The notes beneath the pieces are model-generated. The model saw only the letters and a program-made list of their open reading frames with translations. It had not been told where the DNA came from and ran no database searches. Made by a program: the position numbers and the translations under genes. From assembly GCA_932294295.1 (NCBI GenBank), contig OW028580.1:13731374-13795373 (forward strand): a stretch of 64,000 bases of DNA, read 5' to 3'. Origin of the DNA: Alitta virens. Taxonomy: Eukaryota > Annelida > Polychaeta > Phyllodocida > Nereididae. Of this stretch, positions 1 to 12,344 are shown in pieces. Each line of letters opens with the position of its first letter. Position 1 is the stretch's first letter.

Positions 1-340
1 ATTCTTCAAAAAGGCACCTGAAATTATTTGAGGAATACTTCCAGTATAATTTAGAAAGAAAAAAAATGACTTTGCTTTGTTTTTGGTGTCAGCAAAAATT
101 AAAATGCGAAAAACCACCCAGTTCTCCTTACTTTTCCCTACTAACCTATCGCATCTAGAAAGGAATACCGTAAGCACTAATCTAAACAGGCCTAGATGCA
201 AACCACAATAGGATAGGTCTATGCCTGGATGATACAATGTCAAGAATGAAGATAGACAAGTAATGCAATTGAACAAATATTTCAGGAGTAGCCTAAATTA
301 TTTGTTGAAGCCACAAATTTATACCTTTTTTTCAAAATTG

Positions 341-524
341 GGTGTGGGTAGGACTTTATGTCCTGTATTTCTGCACCTGAGGGGCTAATAAGGACAGACA
401 GGGACCATGGCAATGAGATGAAGGAGGAAACAGCCATTCAACTTAGGCTCGGCCTGGAATTGAACCAGGGACCCATGGTAGTCGTTGGAAGCCAAGCACG
501 CTACCACTGAGCTAGGCCCTCACC
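341..524 (-). mobile_element. tRNA-derived SINE, family A
   Basis: Read on the minus strand, the element begins with a pol III A-box-like stretch (TAGCTCAGTGGTAGCG), then a B-box-like GGTTCAATTCC. A tail follows that recurs at 19.9, 32.8, 36.3, 37.4 and 46.1 kb (GATGGCTGTTTC, then CTCATTGCCATGGTC, then GCAGAAATACAGGA). A tRNA-like head with a shared unrelated tail is the hallmark of a SINE. The head is too degenerate to be a working tRNA gene. Confidence 0.75.
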
Positions 525-544
525 TTTTTTTTTCTTAATATTTA

Positions 545-985
545 GAAAACATTGCTTCAAAGTGTTCAGAGTCCACACTTCAATCTTATGACAATATGTT
601 CTGCAATTAGTCACAGTATTTGTTCAATACAATAATATCAATGTCATATGTACCTTTTGGCTATGCATCAGGGAAACAGGTGCAAAAATGTTTCTACTGT
701 GGACACTTTAATGTGGTGACAATATGATCTGCAATACTCTCAAAATGTTAGTTAAACATGTCAATGCTGTGAAAATATTCTCACAATATTGTATTTGAAG
801 GATTACTTATAAATACGATCTGATTGTGTTAACAATATAATCTATATAATGTTTTTTGGAATATTATCAGAAATGTTGCCGCACACTTTCCTAGTGTCCA
901 CACTTTCATACTGCGACAATGTGTGTGATATACAATATTGTGACAATATCATACAATGTTGTGACAAGATTGTCACAATATGCTT
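545..985. repeat. Degenerate repeats around GACAATATG, with an inverted repeat
   Basis: Variants of a segment containing TCCACACTT, a GTGACAATATG-like core and CTGCAAT recur about every 130-180 bases. At the right edge ATATTGTGACAAT (935-947) is a perfect inverted match to 969-981. It abuts the 3' side of the LINE fragment that follows and may be part of that element or of a nested one. No coding capacity. Confidence 0.4.
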
Positions 986-1615
986 GTGTTTGCAGGGGAT
1001 CTATTATAGAAATGGGCCATAGCAATTAAGCATCTAATGTGACAGAGTGTCCATCCCATGTCACTATTGATAATAAGATTAGATGTTCGCTGGTGGACTC
1101 CCAGAAAAATGTGAAGGTCTCTATTCTGCACAATATCAAGGTTCTTGAAATCTTTATACCCCAAGACTTCTGAACCATAGTCACAGGAGCGAAACAGTTT
1201 TGTGTAAGTATAATAACCCAAACCATTTAGTTGCTTATGCATATTAACAATAGTCATAATTGAGATAATCATTTATTGGGACTCCTAAATATTTATAATT
1301 TTCTACCACACTTATCTGATTACCTCCTAAAGAGAACTTAAACTAAGTTTTAGCCATTGGGGGTTTTCTGAAATGAATCACATCAGATTTCTATGGATTG
1401 AATTCAGCCTCCATCAATACAGATTGCAACTCTTCCTCTACAATGTCATCAGCAAAAGCTAGAACAGACATTTTCTTGTCATTCGTTTCTATTCCCACAT
1501 CCATGTCTTTGATCTCACTGATCACGTCATTAACATAAATCCCAAACAGAGTTGGTGAGAGAACATCACCTTGTTTAACTCCACCATTTGCCGTAAACCG
1601 ATTTGATTGAGGCAT
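960..1615 (-). mobile_element. Decayed non-LTR retrotransposon (LINE), RT fragment
   Basis: Minus-strand translation shows the reverse-transcriptase palm in order: a GVKQGDVLSPTLFGIYVND block at about 1580-1525, the catalytic FADD box (LAFADDIV) near 1455, and a YKYLGV block near 1290. After the palm comes a QNR...FLGVH...DMGW segment typical of the post-RT region of LINE ORF2 proteins. In-frame stops and frame changes, for example between the FADD and YKYLGV blocks, show it is inactive. The 5' half is absent. Confidence 0.8.
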
Positions 1616-3038
1616 TCATCATAAATATTCTTTACGCTACTGTAGATAACCTTTCATAGTATAGGTAAATCTATTGATTTATTCACTTTTCATGACATAA
1701 ATTGTAACTAATATTAGCTCGTATTTATTGAATTTATATTGACACACATATTGTAATTTGGTAAGGGGGAGACGATAATACTAATGTTAACTAATTAGTA
1801 ATGTTTGAGACATGGGGTACATTGGGACACTGGCCATATAAGGATAACAATACAATTAAGAAATCCGATGCCGACCTCAACTTAAGGTATCAGAACATCT
1901 TCATATTCTCTGTGGATGCCATCAAGATCAAGTGTTGGGTTCAGCTGTGGTAGCCCATTTCATTTTTAAGTTTAAAGTAACATTTTCATTCATACCTTAG
2001 TGTTTCTTAGGACAGTTAAGCCATATCCATATTGTCTTAGTGCCCTTGGTAGAGATTCGATTAAGCATAGTAGTAATCGTACATAGCCTGAATGGAAGAG
2101 TTGACGGTTGGTTCTTTGAAAGACCACTGCATTGGGTTGGGTGAGTGTCCTGATAAGATGGTCTAGGTGGCTGTATAATTAACCACAAATTATTTGAATA
2201 TCTAATATTATCAAAGTATGGTGAGAACGATAAAGATGAAACTTGAGAGGCAGTCCGAGCAAGGAGAGAGGTAATTTTGTCTCCAGGTATTTAAAACTAG
2301 TAAAAATTTAACTCGACAATGAGCTCAGGATTTGACAGTTTTCACTGGCTTAATGTATACATCCAGAAAGTCAATTTTTCATCTGATTCTATGTAATTGA
2401 GAAATTGTGTAGGAGGTGTTTGTTATTTAATTGTTTTGAAACAGTTTATTGAAAATTGGATCTAAATTATTTAGAAAAAACTAAAGTTTATTGGTGTGCA
2501 TCCAAGTAATGTAGGAGATTACTGATCTTGTAATTTGCTTTGTGTGAGTAACTGTTTACAGAGTCTGTTCAGTGCAAAAATAAAGGTACAAAATAAAATG
2601 TTGCTCACATTACATATGAGGCTATATCACTGAATATTAATCTTGCTTCAGTTTTGATTCTTTTGCCTAACTAGTTGCATCATCATAACAAATATTCATC
2701 CTCATCTCCACCCATCCTCTTTTTCAACCTTTTCCATTTTCACTCTGGTCCATTCAACTTTCAAGTGAATAACTTTTATTCATAGACCAGGACAATATAC
2801 ATATTTTTAATTGTATTTGACTGAACAATAGTTAACATGAATAAATTATAAAAATCAAACTATCTTACATAGTCCTCTTTACTTTGCTGGTGAAATGTCT
2901 CGTATGTTCTCGAATGTTCCAGCTGATAAGCTTGGGGCGCAGCTCTACAAGTACTGGTTTGAACCATGGTCGACCAGGCTACAGTGCTGACGTTATAAAA
3001 GTTGCTTATATCAGGGGAAAACTCCAAACAAATTACTG
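1616..3038. other. Non-coding, no recognised feature
   Basis: AT-rich sequence upstream of the LINE remnant. One 63-residue minus-strand open frame near 2.0-2.2 kb has no recognisable domain and no flanking exon signals. It may be LINE debris, but I cannot support that. Confidence 0.4.
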
Positions 3039-3068
3039 TAGGCTCTAACTGAAACCAGTTAGAGCCTA
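3039..3068. repeat. Perfect 13-bp hairpin
   Basis: TAGGCTCTAACTG (3039-3051) and its exact reverse complement (3056-3068) are separated by only four bases (AAAC). The arm length and tight loop are unusual for random AT-rich DNA. It lies 30 bp from the following TIR element but does not share its ends. Confidence 0.6.
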
Positions 3069-3096
3069 GAAATGCCAAAATGATGTTAAAATAAAT

Positions 3097-3935
3097 GTAG
3101 GGGCGGGGTGGGATGGGCAGTGAGACATGGGGAACAGTGAGACAAACTCCCGTCTAGTTTAAAAACAATGAAAGTTATAACACTGCCTTTTAGGATTTAT
3201 GCCAACACTACATAACCACCAGAATGTTCCATTACCTGCAAGAATTAAAAGCACAATGTGTTTGAAATTTCACTCTTTGGGTTTCACACCAGGTAAAGTA
3301 ATTTTTTCAATCATACTCTTCAGTATTTAGAGATAATGAAATCATCTAATAGTAGGCCCTATACAAAACTTTGAATCGTGGTCTTCATTTCCATATATAA
3401 TATTAAAACCTGCACAGGGAAGAGTGAGCAGGGGAAGAGTGAGATAGTGGGACAGGGTGAGACAGTCAATTCAAGGCATGCTTGACTCTCGTCGTGAGGC
3501 AGTTTTTCGGACTACTTTGTACCCAGTGTCTGTGCCAGGCCAAGTGAATGACCTCAGCGCTATGAGGTATGTGGGTAAAATTGTGTGGACTTTAAGGCTT
3601 ACCATTTTATCATCACATCTTCCTCCGACTGCTGGTAAAACAATCTGCTAAGCTTCAGACCTGTGGCAATTCTGCATTTTTGTTGTACTATCGGGCCATG
3701 TCTCACTCTACCCCCTTAGCTTGTCTCACAGTACCCCACCGATGGGGAACAATAAGACAAATGACTTGCATTGACCTTGCGTTGAATGACTCTAAACCTG
3801 AAACTGCTGGAAAGTATGCACAAATATATCACCTATCTACATCTGAAGTGGGAATCCAATTATGACATGATTTCAGAATTTTTGTCATGATTGAACATTT
3901 AAAAAAGTGTCTCATTGTTCCCCACTCTCCCCTAC
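3097..3935. mobile_element. Non-autonomous TIR DNA transposon (~840 bp)
   Basis: The left end GTAGGGG...GGGGAACAGTGAGACA is mirrored on the right by TGTCTCATTGTTCCCC...CCCCTAC. Subterminal variants of GAGTGAGA / TCTCACTC recur internally near 3430-3470 and 3700-3760. There is no transposase; the short open frames inside it match nothing recognisable. This is the structure of a large MITE or deletion derivative. Confidence 0.6.
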
Positions 3936-5400
3936 TATAATTCAGCTAGGCCTATAGATGTTATTTGCAAAATTTAACTCATTCGTGTGGGATTAGGTCT
4001 AATTAATCTAGGTCCCAACGCTGTTGGTAACTTCCTAAACTAGCCTATAATTATTGTCAATAGCATAAACCTATCATAGTACAAATTAATCTTGATAAGT
4101 CTATGGTTACATGCGAATATAACATTAAAAAGCAAAACTATAGTGTCAAAGCCTTTAATAAAGCATTAAAAAAGCAACTTTGCAATTAGTTTTAGTGTGG
4201 AATTATGCAATATAGGTTTTCTATGTCAATTCATTTTTATTTTTATGATTTTTTTTTATTATCATTATTTTTTTAAATTATGTATTACTATATGAATTTA
4301 ATTTCAATTATATTGAATTAGCCTCTTTTTCCTTTTATTTATAATGTAAGGGGTGCGCACACAACTTTTTAGTAAGCTAGTGCACATCCCCCACAGTATG
4401 CTAATGTCTTTTATTGTTTATGTAATGTACTAACCGTATTGAAATACTACATACTGTTAACAAATAAAACATCTAAACATCTAAAATAACATATGCACTT
4501 GAATAAAATGTGCTTAAAAATCAAATCTAGAGGGGGGGGGGGGGAGGAGAAGGGATGGCATGGTTGCGGGGGGCGGCGTTCGCGAGCTCAGGAGATGTGC
4601 ACATGACTTGTCGGGCGAATTTCACAGGGGGGGGGGGGGGCGAGTTCCTGTGGCATGTTTCCCGGGCGCCACAATAATAAACTAATAAATAATGAACTGC
4701 CTTCAAGAAATAGGCCTATTTACAGGGACACTATTTTTTTCCCCTCATTTTATTATGAATTGCCAACATGTAAGCAACAGTCAATTTTAGGCAAGCAGAA
4801 TAGGTAGACGTCTAAGTTATAATAAAACGGAACATTTGGGTTTTTGTAACCATTGATTTTCCGGTGTAGGAAAATAACACAGCCTACCTTAATTATAATG
4901 CTAATCTGACCGAAAATCCTATGCTTGTGGGTGTGCAATTGTAGTGAGCTATGGACTCCAAAAGCATCTTTACTATCTATTTATCCTATTGACATTGCCA
5001 CATTGGCTCGGACCGCCCAGTTACATTAATTACAAATGACTTTTTAAACCTAATTTAGCTTAAGCTTTATAAATTTTACAGAGATAAAATTTCCAATGCC
5101 TCTTGAAAGTAGTAAAATCATAAAATTGCCTGTAGTGGGGAGCATTGAAAAGGCCTATATATGTTATCATCCTATAGATTAGGTCCAGATGGATCTTGAA
5201 GATAACAAACATTAGACATAGGCCTAGATATTATTAGCCGATACTAGATTTAAAAATAGACATTTCTGATGAATGTCATCAACAACGCATGAAGTCTAGC
5301 CTATTTTCTTATTGCTGATTCATAGAGGTGTTCTAAGAATGACAGAGCTCTTGTGCTCTTAATAACAGAGCATCATGGACTTAAAATGAAATTGCATTAC
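3936..5400. other. Non-coding; two G-runs
   Basis: No gene seen. There are poly-G runs at about 4533-4545 and 4627-4640 in a short GC-rich island (4530-4665), otherwise AT-rich. TAGGCCTA octamers occur at 3947, 4711 and 5219. Confidence 0.4.
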
Positions 5401-5440
5401 CCGAATCAGAGGGGGAGATAAGGCTGATGAGACGAGCTCT

Positions 5441-5757
5441 ATGGGTGATGCTCATTTGCATAACGGGGCTTCTGTCAAAGATCCTGCAATCCGATTGGCT
5501 GTTGGGGTGGGAACTGCGCTGTGATTGGTGGATGAAGATCTTAAACCACGCCCACTGGCTTGCAGCCCTACAAGAGAATTCACACTCCCTGATCAGACTT
5601 AATACAACGAATCCTGCCAAGTGTAAAGCGTAGCCTGTGCACAGCGCGATTGTGGACAACTCTGAAGGGACTACTTTGGCTGCAGTGAAGGTGCAACTTG
5701 CTGAATTTGTCTTGGGAGAGCTTCCCCTGCAGCTTTAGGCCCAAGTGTCACACGCAG
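5441..5757 (+). promoter_or_regulatory. Candidate promoter and 5' untranslated exon (possibly of glass)
   Basis: Seen: a POU-type octamer ATTTGCAT (5454-5461), two inverted CCAAT boxes (ATTGGCTG near 5495, ATTGGTGG near 5524), a GC/KLF-type box CCACGCCC near 5546, then GC-richer sequence ending at a strong donor CGCAG|GTAAGT (exon end 5757). The first glass coding exon starts right after an acceptor at 12337, so at least one upstream non-coding exon must exist. This is the best candidate in the preceding 7 kb. The link is inference; RNA data would decide. Confidence 0.35.
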
Positions 5758-5859
5758 GTAAGTTCAAAATGTTTTCTTCACTGCAGAGCTTGCGCACAGC
5801 AGAACTACAGAGCAGCTCAGCATCCATGGCAGCAGCCTTGTCACTAAGTTTCTATGTCT

Positions 5860-6780
5860 TCTAAGCAGCAACAGCAGCAGCAGAAACCAAGCTTCCTGCT
5901 GCAGGAGCTCTGTAAGATGGAGATCTGCATCATTACAGAATCTTTAGAGATCTATGTCTTCTATCCTTCCCGTGAATCCTTTCCGAATCCTCTCTGATTC
6001 CTGAATCCCTTCAGAATCCTTGCCGTGTGACAGATCATGACATGAGCGATACCAACACTGGCTGATTCTCTTATCTATAATCTACAGTAGGCGACGATAT
6101 TTTTGCCCACAAACTTGAGAGCCCTGTAGCTCTTACAGGTTATAGCTTCTCCCCTCAGCTTAGCAGGCTGCTGCACTCCACGAATCAGGCACACAACAGC
6201 ATCAAGGGACGACCTACGACAGAGCCCTTGTGTTTATAAGGCATCACACCAGCTTGTTGCCACCAAAAGATTCCCTATAAATATACATACAAATCGAATC
6301 AGTCTAAATCAGATTGGGTGTTGCCACGGCGTTCGCAGGAGAAGAGCAAGAGATGCAGCTGAAGCAACCTGCATCCCTCAAACTGACTTAGCAGCCGCAT
6401 CATTTTGGCAACAGCATCTCTCAACAGCACAAGCAGCAGCAACTTCTCTGGATATAGAATTTTGGAGAAACATCAAAACTCAATGCTGCTGAAACATTAT
6501 TTCTTCACCAGTCAAAACTGACTTGGTCACATCATTTTGACAAGAGCATCTCTCAACACCAGCATCAGCAGCAACTTCTCTGGATTTCTTTTTTTAGAAT
6601 TTTGGAGGAACATCAAAAGTTCATGCTGCTCAAACACTCTGCATCACTCAAGCTGACTTTGCTGCATCATTTTGCAAAAGCATCTCTCAACAGCAGTAAC
6701 AGCAGCAGCAGCATCAGCAGTTTGGAATATTCTTCTCAAATTCTTAAATTTTAGAGAAACATCAAAACTTCACTCAGTCT
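5860..6780. repeat. CAG-rich tract with a ~133-bp tandem repeat (3 copies)
   Basis: Interrupted CAG/CAGCAA runs start near 5868. Three diverged copies of a ~133-bp unit follow, each with CATCATTTTG, GCATCTCTCAACA, a CAGCAGCA block and GAGAAACATCAAAA-like sequence, starting at about 6397, 6530 and 6664. Stops occur in all frames, so it is not coding. It lies in the presumed first intron of glass. Confidence 0.6.
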
Positions 6781-6818
6781 AGGAACATCTTAGACATTAG
6801 ATAACCGAAGACTTGTGG

Positions 6819-7445
6819 TGAAGGTGGTGTACTTCAAGGATCAAACTGACTTCAACAATATTTTAGCATTTTTGAACTTTTGGTGATTTTTGGGATAGTA
6901 TCTCTACCCAGGATTTGCATATCAGTGAATGCTAATAGCTTTTCCTTTTAAATTTTGGAGTTCAACTGTGGATCTGATTTATTCATTCAAACCTTCATCC
7001 ATACACTCATTCATTCATATCAGGAGTCATCAATTTCCTTGTAAATTCACCTGAGGATGAAGATTTTGTTTACATTAAGGATGAATACAGTCATTATAAA
7101 ACATAATTTTAATATTCTGTGGAAGGAAAATGATCTCTGACATGCGCCGTTTTGGAAAAATAAACTTAAGTTTTACCACAACTACCTCAAACTCCTTCAG
7201 CTAAGACTTGGAAAACTGTTTTGAACAAGGAAATTTCCTCCATAAAATCTTTTACACAACAAGCTCCCAAATCTCAAGTCTACTAAAATCAACCCACCCT
7301 GGATAGAAATTGCGCTAATTACTCGCACAACTAAATTCAAGGATTGTTTCTGAAGGTGGTGTACTTCAAGGATTAAACTGACTTCAACAATATTTTAGCA
7401 TTTTTGAACTTTTAGTGACTTTTGGGATAGTATCTCTACCCAGGA
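6819..7445 (+). repeat. 95-bp direct repeat pair, 532 bp apart
   Basis: 6819-6913 and 7351-7445 are nearly identical (about three differences by eye), starting TGAAGGTGGTGTACTTCAAG and ending TCTCTACCCAGGA. The flanks also show weaker repetition (around 7285-7350 versus 7470-7550), so an older, larger tandem duplication is likely. Confidence 0.7.
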
Positions 7446-9816
7446 CAATTATTTTACAGCAATCCACTAGATCACAATTCTACTTAAAAAAAAAGAGCAC
7501 AGAAATTGTGCTTAGTTTCACTAGGAAACGGAATTCAAAGGATTGTTTCCACTTTAAGACTACATTTTTCGTCATGTTGAACGTTAGAATGACGTTAGAC
7601 GTGCCTCTCTGCGGCAAACCAAATGCTTACCAGAAACCACAGTGCGTAGAAATATGTTATGTCCATTCACAACATGTTATGTTCAATAGGACACAACAAC
7701 GTACGTGTTTTGTGGAACTGTACTGTCTTGCGGTGCTGTCATGTAATGTGACGATCTTGACGACTCATATTTTTATTTTTTAATTTAGCCACAGTGAGCA
7801 GTGATATGTCATGTCCAATGCCTACCAATGTATAGGCCTTCACATGTTTAATTGAACACAACGTGTTCTGTTGAAAACCTGTCTCTTATTGTCATGTAAT
7901 GTAACAATTGTGACATGTTTGTACTTTGAGTGACTTTTCTGTCCAAAGATAATTTCAATCAAAGTGACTTTTCTATGTTACAATGGTACCTCAAATTAAG
8001 TCCCTCTATTCAAGAGTTTAAGACCCCCTATACTATGACCAGATTCAAGAACCATCCCGAATTCAAATCACCTCAATATTTAGTGTTCAAATTCAAAATT
8101 TTATTTGCACTCACAGCAAAACAAGTTGACACATGTACTTTACAAAACATTAACAAAAGTACACGTTAATTGCAAAATTACAATAAATATAACTTTTTAA
8201 TACTGGGAGTGCCTGGGACAGACACTGAAACGTATGGGTTCCAGCACGGTAACAAAATTTCACTTACCTACCCTAGTAACACGTTTTTGATTGTAAGTTA
8301 TGACATAACAAAATGTTAATGCTGTACCAGTCACTCTCGACATTAAAAATATCTAATTAAAGAAAATTGTCTTCAGAATACATACATTTTAGACAAAGTT
8401 TTCGGTGACCAGTATTTTAACTAGGCCTACTGCACGGAGTTAGATTGTAGGCATGTCAGCTAAAATTCCCTTCACTATTAATTTCGAGCAGCTTGGGAGA
8501 TCCAAGTCTGCGTCGTTTGGACATTTAATCCGCCAAAGATCCAAACATGGGGTGTTCTGGCCTGCTGTCACCTTTTCCAATTAGCCAAATTTTCTATTTT
8601 CTTTCTTTGATTGACGTCTTGTGTATCCTCTAGTTTATTTACAAACCGAGTTTGGATCACTTGAGATCGTCCGAGATGCTAAAAATAGCCGTGCACATGG
8701 TTAAAGATCGAATAGGTCTATTTGACTGCAACTTTGGTACATGACATTTCAACTTTCATTTTATTGGCTATCAAGAGGAAAGATATCATACTCTATATAT
8801 CTATGCTCTACTGATGTCTGTTTTCACGTCAGTGTGCAGCTGAATTAAATTTAGATGAACTATATCTCTTGTACTAAATCTATCAATTGCACCAGCTGTA
8901 TTTCTTACAGATATATCAACTTGGATATGATTGAAATTAAGCAATGAGAATTTAATTCAATGCACTTTTATTTATTAGACTACACAAGCTTAATATAATA
9001 TTATATGAATATACACATTCTACGGGAAAAGTATAAGTAAATATTACATATTTTAATACAGGTGTGGCAGGTGACATCAGATGACGTATGTGCCTTTTAC
9101 GTAACGTTAATAATTCTTGTGCAGATTTAAAATATTAAAAGTTAAATATGGCTTAATATATGTTATATAACGTTCTATATACAGTTAATAAAATAACAGT
9201 AAAATATCAATTATTAATTTTAGGCCAATATTAGGCCATCTGAAGTGAACATTGTCTCAAACTAATTAATAACACCGTGGGTATCTCATTTTCATGTTTC
9301 ACTGTATTTTAGCGAAGTAATAGACCTACAACATTTTGTGACAATTTAAATATCAAAACATTTATATTGACTGCGTATAGACGTCTATTAATAAGACGTT
9401 GAGAGATTGCCTGCTTGATGAGCACTGTCAGTCACTGACAGTTAGGTATTAAAATCTCATGGAATGACAATTTTATGAAGCCATACTCATAGACTTACTG
9501 CATAGAAGGCTTGGAAACAATATTTAGTCCATCCTGACAAAGCCGAGATTATGCATGTCTGCAAGTGTCCCTTTTTAATCTCTCAGATTTGCAATTTTGC
9601 AACATTATTGTCATAAAATTGTCATTGGAAAGATAGGAAACTTGTAGGTTCTTATGGGTTAGAAAGTTCGTGTTTGACTAATTAGTGACATTTCTGTGTT
9701 GCTCCAAGCTCTATATGATAAAATATGGCCAAATATTGAGTGGACATTATTTATAGCCATTACTATACTACTACTTCTACTATCGACCACTTCAGTGACT
9801 TTTAATGTGGAATTAT
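7446..9816. other. Non-coding AT-rich stretch
   Basis: I see no exon, recognisable repeat or RNA gene. Open frames at 7415-7783 and 7930-8169 lack domains and coding signals. Presumed intronic or intergenic sequence upstream of glass. Confidence 0.4.
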
Positions 9817-9864
9817 TCTATCTATCTATCTATCAATCTATCTATCTATCTGTCTATCTATCTG

Positions 9865-9895
<31 letters not shown>

Positions 9896-10132
9896 GTCTG
9901 TCTCTCTATCTATCTATCTATCTATCTGTCTATCTGTCTATCTATCTATCTATCTATCTATCTGTCTCTCTATCTGTCTATCTGTCTATCTATCTGTCTG
10001 TCTCTCTATCTATCTATCTATCTATCAATCTGTCTATCTATCTATATTTCTATCTCTCTATCTGTCTATCTAGCTATCTATCTATCTGTCTATCTGTCAC
10101 TCTATCCGTCTATCTATCTATCTGTCTATCTG

Positions 10133-10171
<39 letters not shown>

Positions 10172-10196
10172 GTCTATCTATCTATCTATCTGTATG

Positions 10197-10247
<51 letters not shown>

Positions 10248-10375
10248 GTCTGTCTGTCTATCTATCCAGCTATCTATCTATCTGTCTATCTATCTATCTA
10301 ACTACCTATCTATCTACCTATCTATCTACCTATCTATCTGTCTATCTATCTATCTTACTAGCTATCTTACTATCC
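9817..10375 (+). repeat. (TCTA)n / (TCTG)n microsatellite, ~560 bp
   Basis: Almost uninterrupted tetranucleotide repeat of TCTA with TCTG, TCTC and ATCA variants. It opens all three forward frames as artificial Leu-Ser-Ile-Tyr proteins, which are not genes. Confidence 0.95.
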
Positions 10376-12337
10376 ATCCGAGTTACTTTTCAGGGATTAT
10401 TTTCCCTATCTTTTCATAAAATCCGGGTATAAGGACATGCATTATTACGAATATTGAAAACTAACAGTCGGGGGTTCCCATGCAGCATTTAACTGGGGCC
10501 ACGCGCTGCCGATGTAGGAATTGACACTTGACCAAAATCCCTCGTGTAAACAATTTGCATAATGTTAACTCGAGTACATTCACCCAATGTGTGTGGCCTG
10601 TTTCTTGAATGGAAGTTTTTCTTAGGATTTTTGTGGTTAAACAATGACAGCCATTCAACTTTCTTCTATTTGTTTTCCTATTTACAATTGTGGCCCCTTT
10701 AACAGCTTGGGATCAGTACTCTGACAATTCGCTGAGAGAACTGTAAACTTTAAACGCCTTACTGTTGAATAATATTGAGTAATTTAATTTTTCAAGAACT
10801 GTTTGAAGTGTGGAGCTATAGGCTGAGATTGTATCTTTACAAGTTTGTTCCTAATCCTTTACTAGGCTGTTTAGTGTATATATGTTTGGTTTTATAAACA
10901 TTTAGAGTAGTAATTGATTGATATACATTTTAAATGATATAATAAATTATAATAATTCGTAATTTTAACATATATTGGGGGGGGGGGGGGGTTGGCAAGT
11001 ATGTAATAGCAGTAGGTTTGAATTTACAGTATTGTCAGATTGTCAGTTCATCATTACATCTGCCTTTTGTATTTTTTTTTTAAATCTTACGCATACTCTA
11101 TTTATTGACCAAGGGACCAAAATGGTTTCAGATAGTAGTTCATCTATACCTTGTATAGATATCCGCACGCAAATTATATGCACATTTCACATTTGCAAAA
11201 CATATTTTTTGTAATAGATAGATACGTAGGCCTATATATTTATCTCAGGTATTAACAAAAGTTGCTTGCTTAATAAATAAACGCGTGAATAATATATAAT
11301 AACACTCTAAATAATAACACTATTTTAAAGGCACTATATAATCTTGTATTGAGCGGTATTTTAGAAATTTTATCACTTCTAAGATCAAATATCAATTCAC
11401 CGTCTCACACTATTTCAAAGTTTGTCACAAAGTCATGAATTAAATTAATACAGAATTAAAGTCAAACACCTTTTAATTAAGTAAGACTCCCTGACTGCCC
11501 AGGACACTGTTGGCGTACATTCTTTTCCCCGAGGGCAGGACCTTGTCTGTCAATTTGTTTATTTTGACAGATCAAGAGGGCCTTGTTTTTGGACCTCCCC
11601 GCAGAGGGCGCTGTCAATCTCGCCAAACCACGCGACAGACGAGAATGCCAATCAAGAAATGTCCGACCAGTGCCCTCTTTTGTTTATCTCATTAAATTGA
11701 AACTAAAGGACAAAAGTTTACCACCATTTGGAGTCAGGATCCATTGTATTAGGTCGTCTTGAGATTTTGTAGTAAGTGTTAGCAGGTGGTCTAAAATACA
11801 AAATAGTTTTTCTTTCTTTCTTTCTTTCTCCATCATGCAGGTCTACAATATTAATGTCAATAGGCTTATATCACAAAACTTGTTTTAAATTGATCTTTAG
11901 GCCTATGAAGTACAACATTAAGTTTCAACACAATATTTTATGTCTCAAACAATTAAAAATCCATTATGTGTATTTATTGCAGAGATGTTTCTTGTTTTTA
12001 CGTTCAAATTTATCAAACGTTTTAAAATTTAATGTCCTGGTCAGAGTTTTTGCTCATATATACATAATCACATTTAATCCCAAGTTCAGATCTTGACTGT
12101 GGGTACTGACAACATTTGCAGTCCACATTTTTTAAATTTATACAAACACATTTTTACAATTTATGATATAAATTGCAGCATTTACTTTGGTATTACTAAA
12201 CTCACACTGCAATCCCTTATGAGCACAAACTCTATTCAGTTAGTTACATAGCCCTTTTGATTCTTACCAAATTATATCACTAGGCTCATATAATGAATGA
12301 TGTTCATGGGTTGATATTTCAATCATTAATTTTTCAG
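10376..12337. other. Non-coding; intron or upstream region of glass
   Basis: No gene seen. Contains a poly-G run at 10977-10991 and a short (TTTC)n tract at about 11811-11829. The stretch ends at a pyrimidine-rich acceptor (TTTTTCAG, ending 12337) for the first glass coding exon. Confidence 0.5.
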
Positions 12338-12344
12338 AGCGAGA

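Noticed and set aside
5427..5633. 68-residue open frame in the candidate promoter
   Set aside because: Overlaps CCAAT and GC boxes, has no domain, and a reverse-strand frame is equally open.
9696..10419. Long Leu-Ser-Ile-Tyr open frames (also near 19.7, 28.6-29.4, 38.6-39.0 and 40.2-40.4 kb)
   Set aside because: They are translations of TCTA/GATA microsatellites, open in several frames at once, with no exon signals.
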